A stretch of DNA of 64,000 nt from Jeotgalibaca ciconiae (GCF_003955755.1 NZ_CP034465.1:2886594-2950593); one strand, 5' to 3'; shown: positions 1 through 9,741, counted from the first letter of the stretch. Notes: generated by a model not told the origin, from the letters alone. Program-made: numbers and translations.

Positions 1-599
1 GATTCTCTTAAAATTAATAAATTAGCATCAATCATACTCAGTAAAAATTTCTCCCCATGAGGTTTGAAAAATTGATTTCGATTTTCGAAATGCTCAAATG
101 CTTCATACACTTCTGCCCCTACCTCATAATTATCTTGATCAATGGAAGGTCCGATAAAAACTAGCATCTGCTCTCTTTTTGAACTGAATTCTCGCTCCAT
201 TTTTTCAATGGTTTCAATAGATATCCGTTGAAGGGTACCTCTCCATCCGGAATGGACGCTGGCATGGACACCTTTAACAGGGTCAAATAACACAATTGGA
301 GTACAGTCAGCAAATTTAATTAACAAAGCTATTTCATTTTTATCTGTTATGAGTCCATCTGTATCGGAAAATACACGACCAACAACAAATGCATCTCCAT
401 TCTGTCCATCACAATATACTGTTTTTTTTCCATGAGTTTGTTTGCCTGAATAGATAACTTTAGGAGAGATTTTCATTTCATTGAAGGCCCTCTCAACTTC
501 ATCAATTATTTTTTCACCAACGTTTTGGTAACGAAAATTATAATCTGAACCCGCAATAAAACTAACCAACCCATGTTCTGCTAATAATTTTGAATACAT
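1..599 (-). CDS. pgeF: Polyphenol oxidase family (laccase-domain) protein, 3' end cut off by window edge
   Basis: My translation from the ATG at 599 gives about 200 residues with the landmarks of the YfiH/PgeF family: SGKQTHG, DTDGLIT, ADCTPIVLFDP and VHSGWRGT, which hold the His and Cys residues of the metal/purine-nucleoside site. Members of this cytoplasmic family are linked to purine nucleoside cleavage and to peptidoglycan-precursor editing; which role applies here cannot be read from the sequence. Only the last part of the protein lies outside the window. It starts 40 bases after the DUF2207 gene stops and is probably transcribed with it. Confidence 0.88.
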   Translation of the reverse strand, partial: MYSKLLAEHGLVSFIAGSDYNFRYQNVGEKIIDEVERAFNEMKISPKVIYSGKQTHGKKTVYCDGQNGDAFVVGRVFSDTDGLITDKNEIALLIKFADCTPIVLFDPVKGVHASVHSGWRGTLQRISIETIEKMEREFSSKREQMLVFIGPSIDQDNYEVGAEVYEAFEHFENRNQFFKPHGEKFLLSMIDANLLILRE

Positions 600-639
600 A
601 GATGCTTCCTCTTTCAATCGATTAATAGAAGAACCCGAT

Positions 640-2421
640 CTAACGAGCTCCTCCACCGCCGCCTCCACCAGCACCGCCTCCGCCGCCAATAGAGGTTGTC
701 CCGCCTCCACCAGCAGATGCACTGGAAGTAAGGCTAGAACTGAAACCACCGCTTGCTAATCCAGTAGACCAATTTTGGTTAAATCCTGTTGTACCATGCC
801 AATACCAGTAATAATAAACATAATTATTATCTTCATAATAATCATCTGGATTCGGTATAAATTCTTTGAATTCTTTTGTTAACTCTGCTCCCTTAAAGTA
901 TAGTACTTTCCATAAAAGATATTCTTCCAAAGAGAGCTGGATTGATGAATCATCCAGACCTTTTAATTCCATTTCTTTTAAATAATTATCAAATTGGACT
1001 AATCGGTCAAAGAGTTCGTCCCCTTCTGTACTAGCAACCGCCACCTCTTTGTTAGATCCCCATACCGTTATTTCTTCAAAGCGAATCAAATCATTTCTTT
1101 GTAAATAATCTTTGGAGTAATCAACTAAAAACTCTGAATATTCTTCCACTTCTTTCGCGTGCTCTTTTGCCCATCTTTTGATACGATCGTCATTAACAAA
1201 ACCTCGATTATCTGCAGCGTCCAATAACATAATCCATAATCCTGTCTCATACAATTCGTTTTCATCTCGTTGCAAATCTTCTACATATTGCGCAAAGGGA
1301 CGATTATGAAGTTTGCACTCTTCCTCATAGTTAAATATTTCTATTTCTGTTTCATACGTTTCGCTAAACATAGTGTTTTTTTCAGATGTGTTCATTTGAA
1401 TTCGTTCTTCCATAATCCATTTTAATAAATATGCGGAGAAATAATCTTCAAAATAACCATACGTCATTTGATGCAGTAAATAAGCGATTCCTGCATAATC
1501 ATCACCTTGGAATGGAATCTTATCATAAACAATTCCTCTATTATCAACAATTCTTTTTGAACCTGTCCGCATTTGACCAGCTTCTTCTTTCGCTTTTTTT
1601 ATTTTAGAAGCGTAATTAATGCCTAGAGCAGCTCCCCCCGCACCAAGAAGAACGAAGGAAGAAACTATAATAATTGGAATGCTATCTGAGCCAGCTTCAT
1701 TATTATAGGAAGAACCCTCCATCGCCATCTCGCGTTGTTCTTCCAAGTTCATATCCACACTCACTTGTGTATTGAAAAAACCTGCTGGAAACTGAAGCAG
1801 AACAGTGACATCGTTTCGATTGTCAACCTCTTCAAAGGCTTCCCAAACAACCTGACCGTTAACTAGTTGGATATCGCCATCAAAGCCAAATCCCCAAAGT
1901 TTTGTATTTTCCTCTGTGAAGGCTTGCGCTCCTGATATTTCGACAATTAAATTCTCTGCCGGAATATCTGAGAATGTATCAAAATTCCAAAGTAAAGCCT
2001 GTCCATCTTCCAGTTCTCGAACTAAATTTGAAAGTGTGTACGTCACTTCATAGGTGTTTTCTCCGTATGTGCCAATTCCCCAAACAAGTTCAAGCCCATC
2101 ACTTGTCTCTAAAATTCCATATTTTCCAGCCTTTTCTTCTAGAGATTCACCAGAATCCCAATCTTCAACTTCTTCAAAGCCAGTAACAGAAAAATCAAGT
2201 AATTCAGAATCTTGCAATTCATCCATTACGATAAAAAGCTCTGTTCCCTCATCCATGTTCATTCTACGGTGTTCCGTTATAATCCCGGAGCCGTCTTCTT
2301 GCAGCTCTACTTCAATCTTCATGTCCGTTAAACGGTTTTCCGCAAAAGCTGATTCACTAAAGGTCAAGTTTAATAAAAGCGCTAAACCAAATATAAAGCC
2401 AATTTTTGTCAAGCTTTTCAT
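640..2421 (-). CDS. DUF2207 domain membrane protein with glycine-rich tail
   Basis: This 593-residue protein has a signal peptide (residues 1-27, cut after AFA), an extracellular DUF2207 beta domain to about residue 230, one clear membrane helix near 247-268, a long mixed domain, and a C-terminal run of Gly/Ser ending in GAR. This is the usual plan of the DUF2207 family of predicted membrane proteins in Bacillota, whose function is unknown. The mature N-terminal part should face outward. It lies upstream of pgeF in the same direction with a 40-base gap. The domain call is firm; no enzyme motif is visible. Confidence 0.8.
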   Translation of the reverse strand: MKSLTKIGFIFGLALLLNLTFSESAFAENRLTDMKIEVELQEDGSGIITEHRRMNMDEGTELFIVMDELQDSELLDFSVTGFEEVEDWDSGESLEEKAGKYGILETSDGLELVWGIGTYGENTYEVTYTLSNLVRELEDGQALLWNFDTFSDIPAENLIVEISGAQAFTEENTKLWGFGFDGDIQLVNGQVVWEAFEEVDNRNDVTVLLQFPAGFFNTQVSVDMNLEEQREMAMEGSSYNNEAGSDSIPIIIVSSFVLLGAGGAALGINYASKIKKAKEEAGQMRTGSKRIVDNRGIVYDKIPFQGDDYAGIAYLLHQMTYGYFEDYFSAYLLKWIMEERIQMNTSEKNTMFSETYETEIEIFNYEEECKLHNRPFAQYVEDLQRDENELYETGLWIMLLDAADNRGFVNDDRIKRWAKEHAKEVEEYSEFLVDYSKDYLQRNDLIRFEEITVWGSNKEVAVASTEGDELFDRLVQFDNYLKEMELKGLDDSSIQLSLEEYLLWKVLYFKGAELTKEFKEFIPNPDDYYEDNNYVYYYWYWHGTTGFNQNWSTGLASGGFSSSLTSSASAGGGGTTSIGGGGGAGGGGGGGAR

Positions 2422-2465
2422 TTATTCATCCCCTTTTCTGTCAAAATTCAAAAAACTTCTTTTCC

Positions 2466-2548
2466 AGTATACCAAAAATAGCTATTGAATACTTTTGGAA
2501 CAGCTAAGTAAATCTTAATATTTTCGATATTTGTCATCCACGATGACA
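2466..2548 (-). promoter_or_regulatory. Promoter region of the DUF2207 gene with a perfect inverted repeat
   Basis: Reading the minus strand, an extended -10 (TGG-TATACT) lies about 45 bases before the DUF2207 start. Farther upstream, at 2532-2548, is a perfect TGTCATC-CAC-GATGACA repeat (7-3-7). It has no U-run after it, so it is not an intrinsic terminator for the lipoprotein gene upstream. An operator is possible; no regulator is identified. Confidence 0.35.
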
Positions 2549-2616
2549 TAATTCTTATGGTTTATTTTATCCTACTGAGTCTTTTACAATACTTATTTCG
2601 ATCATTCTATTCTCTT

Positions 2617-3483
2617 CTATTGATTCGCTTGCTGGTTAAAATAGCTATTGTAAATCAATACAGAACTAGTCGGGAAGTCTTGGGCGACTTCTTCAAAAGG
2701 AAGATAGGCAAATTGAATGATTTCTTCTCCTGTTACAAAGAAATAAAATGCATTCAGCACCACATTTTCTTGGTTTTCCACTGGTTGAGCGGGTACCATG
2801 ATTTGATTCAAAAGTTTGCCATTATAAATTACTTCTGACACCGTAAAAACTTGTGGTTGAAGCTCTTCAATCTCCTCTACAGTAAACAAATTTCCTAAAA
2901 CTTCGAATTCTTCTGCATTATTAAGTTCGACATTATAAAAACCTGGTGTGACCGAAGAAAAGACAAGATGGTCATCAACAAAATAAAATGTTATTTCTGC
3001 GAGAAAGGAAGAGATTTCACTGAATACTCCTCCTTCTTCATCAGGATAACGATAAAAGACCATTTTTTCATTTTCAGTAATTTCTGTTTCTGCTCTTTCA
3101 ATCGTTTCATCAAAGAGGGCATCAATTTCCGCACTCGAAGAACCCTTGCTGCTCTCTACCGCTTCAATATCTCCTAACGTGTATTCTCCTGTTACACGTA
3201 CATAATCTAGCCAAGCTTGATAACCGGTCGTGTTAGAAAAAGTTGTATCAGTAATTAAACCGTCAAACAGATGATCGGTCGTATCTGTATTTTCTGGAGT
3301 TTCGGTCACTACACTCGATTCCGATTCCTGACTACTACTCGTCTGCTCCACAATTGATTCCTCTGACTCCAATACAGAAATTGCACTTTCTGATGAACTG
3401 GAAGGATCTGTAAGTTGCGCTGAATTACAAGCTCCAAGTAAAATAAAAGTACTAGATAATAGAAGTATCCTTTTATAATTCAT
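2617..3483 (-). CDS. Putative lipoprotein of unknown function
   Basis: I place the start at 3483 because AAAGGAGT lies just before that ATG; a longer reading frame begins 33 bases earlier but has no ribosome site. The protein (288 residues) opens with a lipoprotein signal (lipobox LLGAC, Cys at about residue 18), followed by a Ser/Glu-rich linker to about residue 65 and a globular domain. It should be anchored to the outer face of the membrane. I do not recognise the domain. The linker style resembles the lipoprotein at 12897-13709, but I see no clear similarity in the globular parts. Confidence 0.65.
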   Translation of the reverse strand: MNYKRILLLSSTFILLGACNSAQLTDPSSSSESAISVLESEESIVEQTSSSQESESSVVTETPENTDTTDHLFDGLITDTTFSNTTGYQAWLDYVRVTGEYTLGDIEAVESSKGSSSAEIDALFDETIERAETEITENEKMVFYRYPDEEGGVFSEISSFLAEITFYFVDDHLVFSSVTPGFYNVELNNAEEFEVLGNLFTVEEIEELQPQVFTVSEVIYNGKLLNQIMVPAQPVENQENVVLNAFYFFVTGEEIIQFAYLPFEEVAQDFPTSSVLIYNSYFNQQANQ

Positions 3484-3708
3484 GTTTATTAACTCCTTTA
3501 TTTCTATTTTAGCCAATCAGTAATTTCTATTCTAACTTTACCAATAATTAGTAAGAACCGGTAACAATATCAATTTAGAACGACTTAGAATTTTTCAAAA
3601 TCATTTTACTACCTTTTCTATAGGCAATACTGATACAATTTACTTAAGCGATTTTTATAAGTTCGTCTTTTGTTTTATATAATATTACATCATGAAAGGA
3701 AGTTTTTT

Positions 3709-4161
3709 ATGAAACTTGCAGAAGCATTATTACTTAGACGAGATTTTGAATCTAAATTATCTGCTTTAAAACAAGAAATACAAGCTAATTCTTTGATTCA
3801 AGAAGGTGATTCATTGGATACAGAGATTGAAGAATTGATTCAAGACTATGAAAAAATAAACAAGGAGTTCTCAGAACTTGTAGTGAAAATTAATAAGCGA
3901 AACGCTTCTAGCTATCTACAAAATGGCCAAAAGTTGATTATCGAAGCTTTGGAGGAAAGAGAATCTTTAAGAAGGATCCATAGTCTGCTTTCAAATACAA
4001 TTGAATCAACGAACGATTATAGAAGGCTTGGACGCAATGAAATTCGAATGATTCGAACAATTGATACAAAAGAATTAAGCAAAAAAATGAATGATGTATC
4101 AAAGAAACTACGAGAATTAGATGGACAAATTCAACAAACCAATTGGCTTGTTGAATTATAA
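3709..4161 (+). CDS. DIP1984 family protein
   Basis: The first good start is the ATG at 3709, seven bases after AAAGGAAG. The 150-residue product begins MKLAEALLLRRD and ends NWLVEL, with a long charged helical middle. This is the pattern of the DIP1984 family (septicolysin-like small helical proteins found in many bacteria). No function is established. It contains predicted coiled-coil stretches and no signal or membrane segment, so it should be cytoplasmic. It stands alone and converges on the ABC operon. Confidence 0.8.
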   Translation: MKLAEALLLRRDFESKLSALKQEIQANSLIQEGDSLDTEIEELIQDYEKINKEFSELVVKINKRNASSYLQNGQKLIIEALEERESLRRIHSLLSNTIESTNDYRRLGRNEIRMIRTIDTKELSKKMNDVSKKLRELDGQIQQTNWLVEL

Positions 4162-4177
4162 AAAAATGGGTGGGTAA

Positions 4178-4300
4178 TCAGAGGCGAGCACGAAGCGAGT
4201 ACTGGCTTACATGTACACACATAGAGGTTTGGCAGAAAATCATAATGATTCAATGACTGCTAATGAATTACAACAGTATCAATTATTTTTTACTAATTAA
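4178..4300 (+). other. Short open frame in an intergenic gap, possible gene remnant
   Basis: Between the DIP1984 gene and the terminator is an open frame that would encode about 40 residues, ending in ANELQQYQLFFTN before a TAA at 4298-4300. The only ATG (4211) lacks a ribosome site. The composition looks protein-like, so this may be the decayed tail of a lost gene. I cannot name a family. Confidence 0.2.
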
Positions 4301-4331
4301 TGACCATGTGCTGATCTGATTTTGGTAGGGA

Positions 4332-4362
4332 AACACCCCTCGACTTAATGTCGAGGGGTGTT
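4332..4362. terminator. Bidirectional intrinsic terminator
   Basis: A perfect 13-bp stem (AACACCCCTCGAC and its complement) closes a 5-base loop. TTCGTTTTATT follows on the plus strand and AAACCC/TACC on the minus strand lacks a good U-run, so termination is strongest for the rightward DIP1984 transcript. It sits between two converging genes. Confidence 0.85.
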
Positions 4363-4383
4363 CGTTTTATTCAGCTTTTAAAA

Positions 4384-5667
4384 TTATTGATTCCAAACAT
4401 CCTCTAGCTGTGGAACTGAGTTCTCAATTAATTCGTCAATATCTTTGTCCGTATTAACTAAAATGTTTTCCATGATTGAACGAATCTCGTTATATGCAGG
4501 ATCAGCATTTTCTTCAACTGGAATGGAGAACAATTCTTTTGTTGCTTCATTCAAGTGTGCGGGAACTTTTGTTTCCGTAGAGTTTTTATACTCGTCACTG
4601 TTCACAACTGATTCAACGATCGGCATATAACCAGTCGCAGTAGCCCAATATAATTGGTTTTCAGGTTCTGACAAGAATTTCATGAATAAGAATGCTGCAG
4701 TACGTTCTTCAGCTGCTGCACTGTTAAACATGTAGATATCGGTACCTTGTTGCAAGTTGATTGGTTCTGGACGAGCTGCTACGCCATACTCAAATTTTCC
4801 TTCAGTATCTTGTTTTACATATCCTTCACCAGCAATGGAGCCTACAAACATTGCAACTTGTTCATTTGCAAATGGACCAGATAAGTAACCGTCTGAGCCA
4901 GCAATACGGAAGTAGCCGTCACGTACACCATCTGCATAATAATTGATTACTTCTTTTGATTCTTCACTAGTAAGATCTAAATCTTTGTTAATGGAAATCC
5001 CTTTGTTTTCCATTCCAATTGCATAATAGTTGTTTAATGAGTCAAATCCTACTCCTACTACTTCTCCATTTGATTGTTCATAAATCGATTGAGATGCTTC
5101 TTTTAATTCTTCCAATGTTGTTGGAACTTCAACATTATATTCCGCCAACATATCTGCATTATAAAACAACATTTCTGTAGACTTGTTAAATGGAACGCCG
5201 TATTGCGTATCATTGATTTTTGCACCCGCTAAAAGTGAATTGATAATTTCTTCTTGATCTCCCCAGCCAATTGTTTCGTCATCGATGTATGGTTGCAAAT
5301 CAACAAGCATTTCGTCTTGTGCTGCATTCCAAAGCCAACCTGGGTATGCTTGAGTAATTGTTGGTAGATCGTTAGGAGATGGCAAAGTAGAATTAATTTT
5401 TGCTTGTAGGTCTGGATAAGACGATTGATTTTGTAGTTCTACTTTAATGTTTTCATTTTCAGCCATAAAATCATCGGTTAATTTTACCAACGCTTCTTCT
5501 TGGGCACTGTTCATTGCATGCCAAAATGTAATGGTTGTCTCCTCTGGCAACTCAGTTAGAATTTCATCATTGTTTGCAGTTCCTTCTTCATTTCCACTTC
5601 CACAAGCTCCTAGTACAAGTGCTGCTGTTGCCACAAACATTTTTGTTGCCAATTTATTGATCTTCAT
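4384..5667 (-). CDS. ABC transporter substrate-binding lipoprotein (sugar/glycerol-phosphate type)
   Basis: This 427-residue protein has a lipoprotein signal with lipobox VLGAC (Cys near residue 22) and the fold signature of family 1 solute-binding proteins, including TFWHAMNSAQEEAL near residue 47 and a hinge region with FNKSTEMLFYNADML. It resembles UgpB-type binding proteins, which capture carbohydrates or glycerol-phosphate compounds outside the membrane and hand them to the permease pair. It is the last gene of the operon that starts at 9741, after the metallo-hydrolase gene. The exact ligand is not deducible. Confidence 0.85.
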   Translation of the reverse strand: MKINKLATKMFVATAALVLGACGSGNEEGTANNDEILTELPEETTITFWHAMNSAQEEALVKLTDDFMAENENIKVELQNQSSYPDLQAKINSTLPSPNDLPTITQAYPGWLWNAAQDEMLVDLQPYIDDETIGWGDQEEIINSLLAGAKINDTQYGVPFNKSTEMLFYNADMLAEYNVEVPTTLEELKEASQSIYEQSNGEVVGVGFDSLNNYYAIGMENKGISINKDLDLTSEESKEVINYYADGVRDGYFRIAGSDGYLSGPFANEQVAMFVGSIAGEGYVKQDTEGKFEYGVAARPEPINLQQGTDIYMFNSAAAEERTAAFLFMKFLSEPENQLYWATATGYMPIVESVVNSDEYKNSTETKVPAHLNEATKELFSIPVEENADPAYNEIRSIMENILVNTDKDIDELIENSVPQLEDVWNQ

Positions 5668-5689
5668 TTTGTTACTCTCCCCTTATCTA

Positions 5690-6982
5690 TTATAAAATAA
5701 TTTTATCGCCGCGATTCGGCAGTATTCTTTTTCCATACGGATTTTCCAGCTTTTCTGGTTTTAATGTATGGATGGGAACCAAGAGTTTCGGTTCAATCAT
5801 TCGAATAATTTCATTCAAATCCTCTTCAAATGCATGTCCTGAAAGGGAAAGTCTTACAAAGCTTACTTGTAATTCTTCCAATAAATTCAAGAAAATTGCA
5901 TATTGAGGATCGAAATCACCCAATGGCTGTGCATCACTATGAACGTATAGGCCTCCTCCTTGTAAGTTTTCAAATTTATTAACGACCTGCCATAAATATG
6001 TGGTTTGATCGTTGATTAAAACTTCGTATGGCACTTCAAGCTCTGGATCTAATGCTTGAATCCTGCTATTTTCTTCCGCATAATAGTAACGGACTTTTAG
6101 ATTACGTACTTCCTGAAGTAAGGCAGCCATATTCGCTTCCAATACAACTGTACGCGGTGAAAATTCAATTAATTTTATGAAACGAAGGACATTTGCTGGA
6201 TAACCATTAAAAGTAATTTGTCGTTCTGGATTCTCTTCCATCAAACGAACAAACTCCTGTACCAATTCCTCCTCAGACAAAACACTAATCTGATCAGCAT
6301 CGGCTTCTCTTTCTGGAAAACTAATACTCACGCCTTCCATCATCAACAAATCAGTATGTCTCGCTTGTTTACAAAAAGCTTCTGTTTTCTCACGGTCGTA
6401 ACCATGCAAACGTAAATCGCCCGTATAAACAAGGAATTGATCCGGCGTGCGGATAAGTAACGCTGCTGCCCCGTATGCATCGTGATCGACTGGAACAATT
6501 TCCACACTAATTTCACCTATTTGGATGACATCATGCGCTTCAAGTCCAATCAAGTCTCGGGTAAAGTTTTTCTCTTCAAAAGGTGAAGGTATGAGGAAAT
6601 CGCCATTTCGATTTAAGGAACGAAGAATTGTTTTCGTCTCTTTCATCGTATACAGCGGAATTTCAGGATCCAAATAGTTAATCATTTTAGAATGATCTAA
6701 ATGTGCATGAGATAAAAAAACAGCTGTATGTTGGTATTCTTCACCATCATTTCCTTGGTAGCTGTATCCCAATCTTTCATCATATAATCCTTTTAATTCA
6801 GGTATTAAACGATTGGTTAATAAAGTAGTTAACTTTTCATCGGTCAAATTCAATTCTGGGCGGTATTCCGTACCAAAATCGAAAAAGATGTGTGCATCTT
6901 TATAAGCAACCTCGATAATCGTTCCACCGATTGTTAGAATCCCACTATGAAACGACACGGTTGTTTTAGCCTTTGATTCCAT
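5690..6982 (-). CDS. Metallo-beta-lactamase fold hydrolase (RNase J/beta-CASP-like) in an ABC operon
   Basis: The 430-residue protein carries the metal-binding motif SHAHLDHS (about residues 93-100), a downstream VPVDHDAYGA, YTGDLRLHGYD and a C-terminal LVPIHT, the order seen in RNase J-like metallo-hydrolases. It has no signal peptide and should be cytoplasmic. Its start overlaps the end of the permease gene by 17 bases and it is followed by the binding-protein gene, so it is made together with the transporter. That placement argues for action on the imported compound (a phosphodiester, lactone or similar) rather than general RNA decay, but this is inference. Confidence 0.75.
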   Translation of the reverse strand: MESKAKTTVSFHSGILTIGGTIIEVAYKDAHIFFDFGTEYRPELNLTDEKLTTLLTNRLIPELKGLYDERLGYSYQGNDGEEYQHTAVFLSHAHLDHSKMINYLDPEIPLYTMKETKTILRSLNRNGDFLIPSPFEEKNFTRDLIGLEAHDVIQIGEISVEIVPVDHDAYGAAALLIRTPDQFLVYTGDLRLHGYDREKTEAFCKQARHTDLLMMEGVSISFPEREADADQISVLSEEELVQEFVRLMEENPERQITFNGYPANVLRFIKLIEFSPRTVVLEANMAALLQEVRNLKVRYYYAEENSRIQALDPELEVPYEVLINDQTTYLWQVVNKFENLQGGGLYVHSDAQPLGDFDPQYAIFLNLLEELQVSFVRLSLSGHAFEEDLNEIIRMIEPKLLVPIHTLKPEKLENPYGKRILPNRGDKIIL

Positions 6983-7784
6983 TTTTTGCCACTCCCTGCA
7001 TAATTTCTTTTCTAAAGATTAAATAAATAATTAAAATTGGAATGACCGTTAATGTTGCTGCTGCCATTTGCAAATGTACAGCACTGCCACTTTCTGTTGT
7101 GAATGCAGACAAACCATTATTCAATAATCGATATTTTTTTTCATTGGTAACTAAAAGCGGCCATAAAAACGAATTCCAGCTGGAAATGAACGTTAAAATG
7201 CCTACTGTTACAAGCGCTGGCTTCGACATCGGCACCAATATTTTACGTATATATTCTATATCGGAAGCTCCATCAATTTTTGCCGCTTTATAAAACGTAC
7301 TAGAGATACTTTGTAAGTATCCATATAAATAGTAAATATAGAAAATACTTGTTAAAAATGGAATAATCAACGCAGAATAGGAATTCAATAACCCCATACG
7401 TGAAATCGTGTTGTAGTTCGTGAAAATAATTGACTCATAAGGAACCATTAATAAAGAGACCATGATACCCATTACTACTTTTTTGAATTTGAACTCTAAG
7501 CTAGTCAATGCAAAAGCAGCCAGAATTGCTGTAAAAACTGTTGCAATGGTTGTAACGGAAGATACAAAAACTGTGTTAAGGAAATAACGTAAAAAAGGAG
7601 CCTTTTCAAATACTTCCGTATAATTCGACCATTGAAAAGTTTCCGGAATAAGTGTTGGCGGAATACTGGTTGCTTCACTATAAGTCATTAAACCAGCGAG
7701 CATCATATAAATAAAAGGAAAGAGGGTCACGATTGCCATTATCCCCAAGAAAGTCAAAGAAATAACTGTTACAAAGTGTTTCAT
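6966..7784 (-). CDS. Carbohydrate ABC transporter permease (MalG/UgpE type)
   Basis: A 272-residue polytopic protein with about six membrane helices and the conserved EAA loop, here YKAAKIDGASDIEYIRKILVP, which docks to the ATPase. It begins two bases after the first permease gene ends. The pairing of two unlike permeases with a separate ATPase and binding protein is typical for CUT1-type sugar importers. Confidence 0.88.
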   Translation of the reverse strand: MKHFVTVISLTFLGIMAIVTLFPFIYMMLAGLMTYSEATSIPPTLIPETFQWSNYTEVFEKAPFLRYFLNTVFVSSVTTIATVFTAILAAFALTSLEFKFKKVVMGIMVSLLMVPYESIIFTNYNTISRMGLLNSYSALIIPFLTSIFYIYYLYGYLQSISSTFYKAAKIDGASDIEYIRKILVPMSKPALVTVGILTFISSWNSFLWPLLVTNEKKYRLLNNGLSAFTTESGSAVHLQMAAATLTVIPILIIYLIFRKEIMQGVAKNGIKG

Positions 7785-7786
7785 AT

Positions 7787-8668
7787 CTATCTCCCCACTC
7801 TCTTCAAGATTTTATTTTGGATGAAGGTAATCAATAAAATAACAATGAATAAGATTACCGTCGCTGCCATGGCAATCCCCGGTCTTCCGGCAACATGGAA
7901 TTTATCATAAATATAAAACACTGCAGTCGTTGCGCTTTTTGCAATTCCCGGTTGTCCATTAAACAAAGCATAGACTTGCGTATATACTTTAAAGGCAGAA
8001 ATCAGATTCACAGTAAGCAAAAACGTAATGGTTGGTATCAATTGCGGGAATGTAATTCGGCGGAATATTTCCCAACTGTCTGCACCAAACATTTTGGCAA
8101 TTTTATAATGTTCTTCATCAATGTTTCGCAGTCCTGCCAAAAGGATAATAATATTGAAAGCCAAACTCGTCCATATCCCGAAAATAATCAGAGTCGGCAT
8201 ACTTAAATCTACATCATCCAGCCAATTCAACCCTGGAATACCAAAGAAACCTAGAACATAATTTACAATTCCGTAGGAGCCGTTAAAGAAATAACGGAAC
8301 ACAATACCAATCGCAATGGTACTCGTTACATAAGGCAGGAAAAAAATCGTTTCAAAAAATGTCTTATGCTTCACTTTTTCAAAAATAATCCATGCTATGG
8401 CAAGCGATATAATTAATCCAATCGGAACGACTGTAAAGGCGAAAAGTCCGGTATTCCCCATTGCTTTGTAAAAAACAGGATCAGTAAGCACCCGTTGATA
8501 GTTTTCTATTCCTGCGTATTGAGGATTAATCAGCGTACCTTTTTGAAAACTCATAAAAAAGGAACGATATAAAGGATAAATGCTGAATAAAATAATGATC
8601 ACTAAAGCTGGAAGAAGGAAGAACCAAGCCTTTAGTTGATTTTCGGGATTGTAACTTCTTTTAAACAT
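7787..8668 (-). CDS. Carbohydrate ABC transporter permease (MalF/UgpA type)
   Basis: A 293-residue inner-membrane permease with an N-terminal helix (about residues 13-35), a periplasm-type loop and an EAA motif (YKIAKMFGADSWEIFRRITFP). It overlaps the ATPase stop codon by one base, showing translational coupling. It should form the heterodimeric channel with the product of 6966-7784. Confidence 0.88.
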   Translation of the reverse strand: MFKRSYNPENQLKAWFFLLPALVIIILFSIYPLYRSFFMSFQKGTLINPQYAGIENYQRVLTDPVFYKAMGNTGLFAFTVVPIGLIISLAIAWIIFEKVKHKTFFETIFFLPYVTSTIAIGIVFRYFFNGSYGIVNYVLGFFGIPGLNWLDDVDLSMPTLIIFGIWTSLAFNIIILLAGLRNIDEEHYKIAKMFGADSWEIFRRITFPQLIPTITFLLTVNLISAFKVYTQVYALFNGQPGIAKSATTAVFYIYDKFHVAGRPGIAMAATVILFIVILLITFIQNKILKRVGR

Positions 8669-9741
8669 TAGTAGATTCGCTCTCCCGTTTTCTTAAAGAT
8701 AAATGCTTTCGAATAATTTAAATCAAAAGTCACTGAAGTTCCCTCTTCTATTTCATCTTCAATACTGACAATGGATTTCATTCGATCCAAACCAATCTGG
8801 AAATTCAAAATTCTTTCGCGACCTATTAATTCTACGTTCGTCAATTCAGCACTGAAGATTCCTTCATTTCCTGTTGGCGAAAAATCTTCTGGGCGAATCC
8901 CCAATACATACTCCCCATCAGGCATAGAATCTTTGAAACGAGCTGAAGTAAATCGTGACACTGGAATTTGGAAAACATCATTTTTCATCAGCCCATCTTG
9001 AACGGTTACCGATAATGTATTAATAATTGGATTTCCTATGAATTTCGCCACAAAAAGGTTGGCAGGTTCCAAATATAAGTTTTGTGGATCATCATTTTGT
9101 TGAATAACCCCTTCATTTAGTAAGATAATTTTATCACTGATCGATAGAGCTTCTTCTTGATCATGTGTAACAAAAATAGTCGTAATCCCTACTTCTTTGA
9201 CTAAACGACGGATTTCTTCTCGAATTCTTAAGCGAAGACGTGCATCCAAGTTACTCAACGGTTCATCCAGTAGTAATACTTCTGGATTTTGAACCAATGC
9301 CCGTGTAATAGCCACCCGCTGCTGTTGTCCACCAGACAATGTACCGGGTTTTTTATCATAGAGTTCTTCAATATTGGTCAATTTCATAAATTTTTCAGCC
9401 GTTATCTTTGCTTCTTCTTTCGGAATCTTTTTCTGACCGACTGTCAGAGGAAACATGATATTTTCTAATACCGTCATATGCGGGTATAATGCATAATTCT
9501 GAAAAACGAATCCGATATTGCGGTCTTTTGGTTCGGTCTTTACCACCGAGCTACCAGCAAAGCGGATATCTCCGGCAGAAGGACTTAATAAACCTGCGAT
9601 CAGGTTAAGGATGGTTGATTTCCCACAACCACTCGGCCCAAGCAAACAGACCAAATCACCTTTTTCTATTGTAAAATCCACTGATTTTAAAGCTTCAAAT
9701 CCATTATCGAATACTTTCTTTAAATCGATAACTTCTATCAT
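8668..9741 (-). CDS. ABC transporter ATP-binding protein (UgpC/MsmK type)
   Basis: The 357-residue ATPase shows Walker A GPSGCGKST, the Q-loop, signature LSGGQQQRVAITRAL, Walker B VLLLDEP and the switch His in VTHDQEEAL. The last 120 residues form the TOBE/OB regulatory extension typical of MalK-like ATPases. It opens the operon ATPase-permease-permease-metallohydrolase-binding protein. A 245-base gap before it contains the terminator of the amidohydrolase gene, so it probably has its own promoter. Confidence 0.9.
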   Translation of the reverse strand: MIEVIDLKKVFDNGFEALKSVDFTIEKGDLVCLLGPSGCGKSTILNLIAGLLSPSAGDIRFAGSSVVKTEPKDRNIGFVFQNYALYPHMTVLENIMFPLTVGQKKIPKEEAKITAEKFMKLTNIEELYDKKPGTLSGGQQQRVAITRALVQNPEVLLLDEPLSNLDARLRLRIREEIRRLVKEVGITTIFVTHDQEEALSISDKIILLNEGVIQQNDDPQNLYLEPANLFVAKFIGNPIINTLSVTVQDGLMKNDVFQIPVSRFTSARFKDSMPDGEYVLGIRPEDFSPTGNEGIFSAELTNVELIGRERILNFQIGLDRMKSIVSIEDEIEEGTSVTFDLNYSKAFIFKKTGERIY

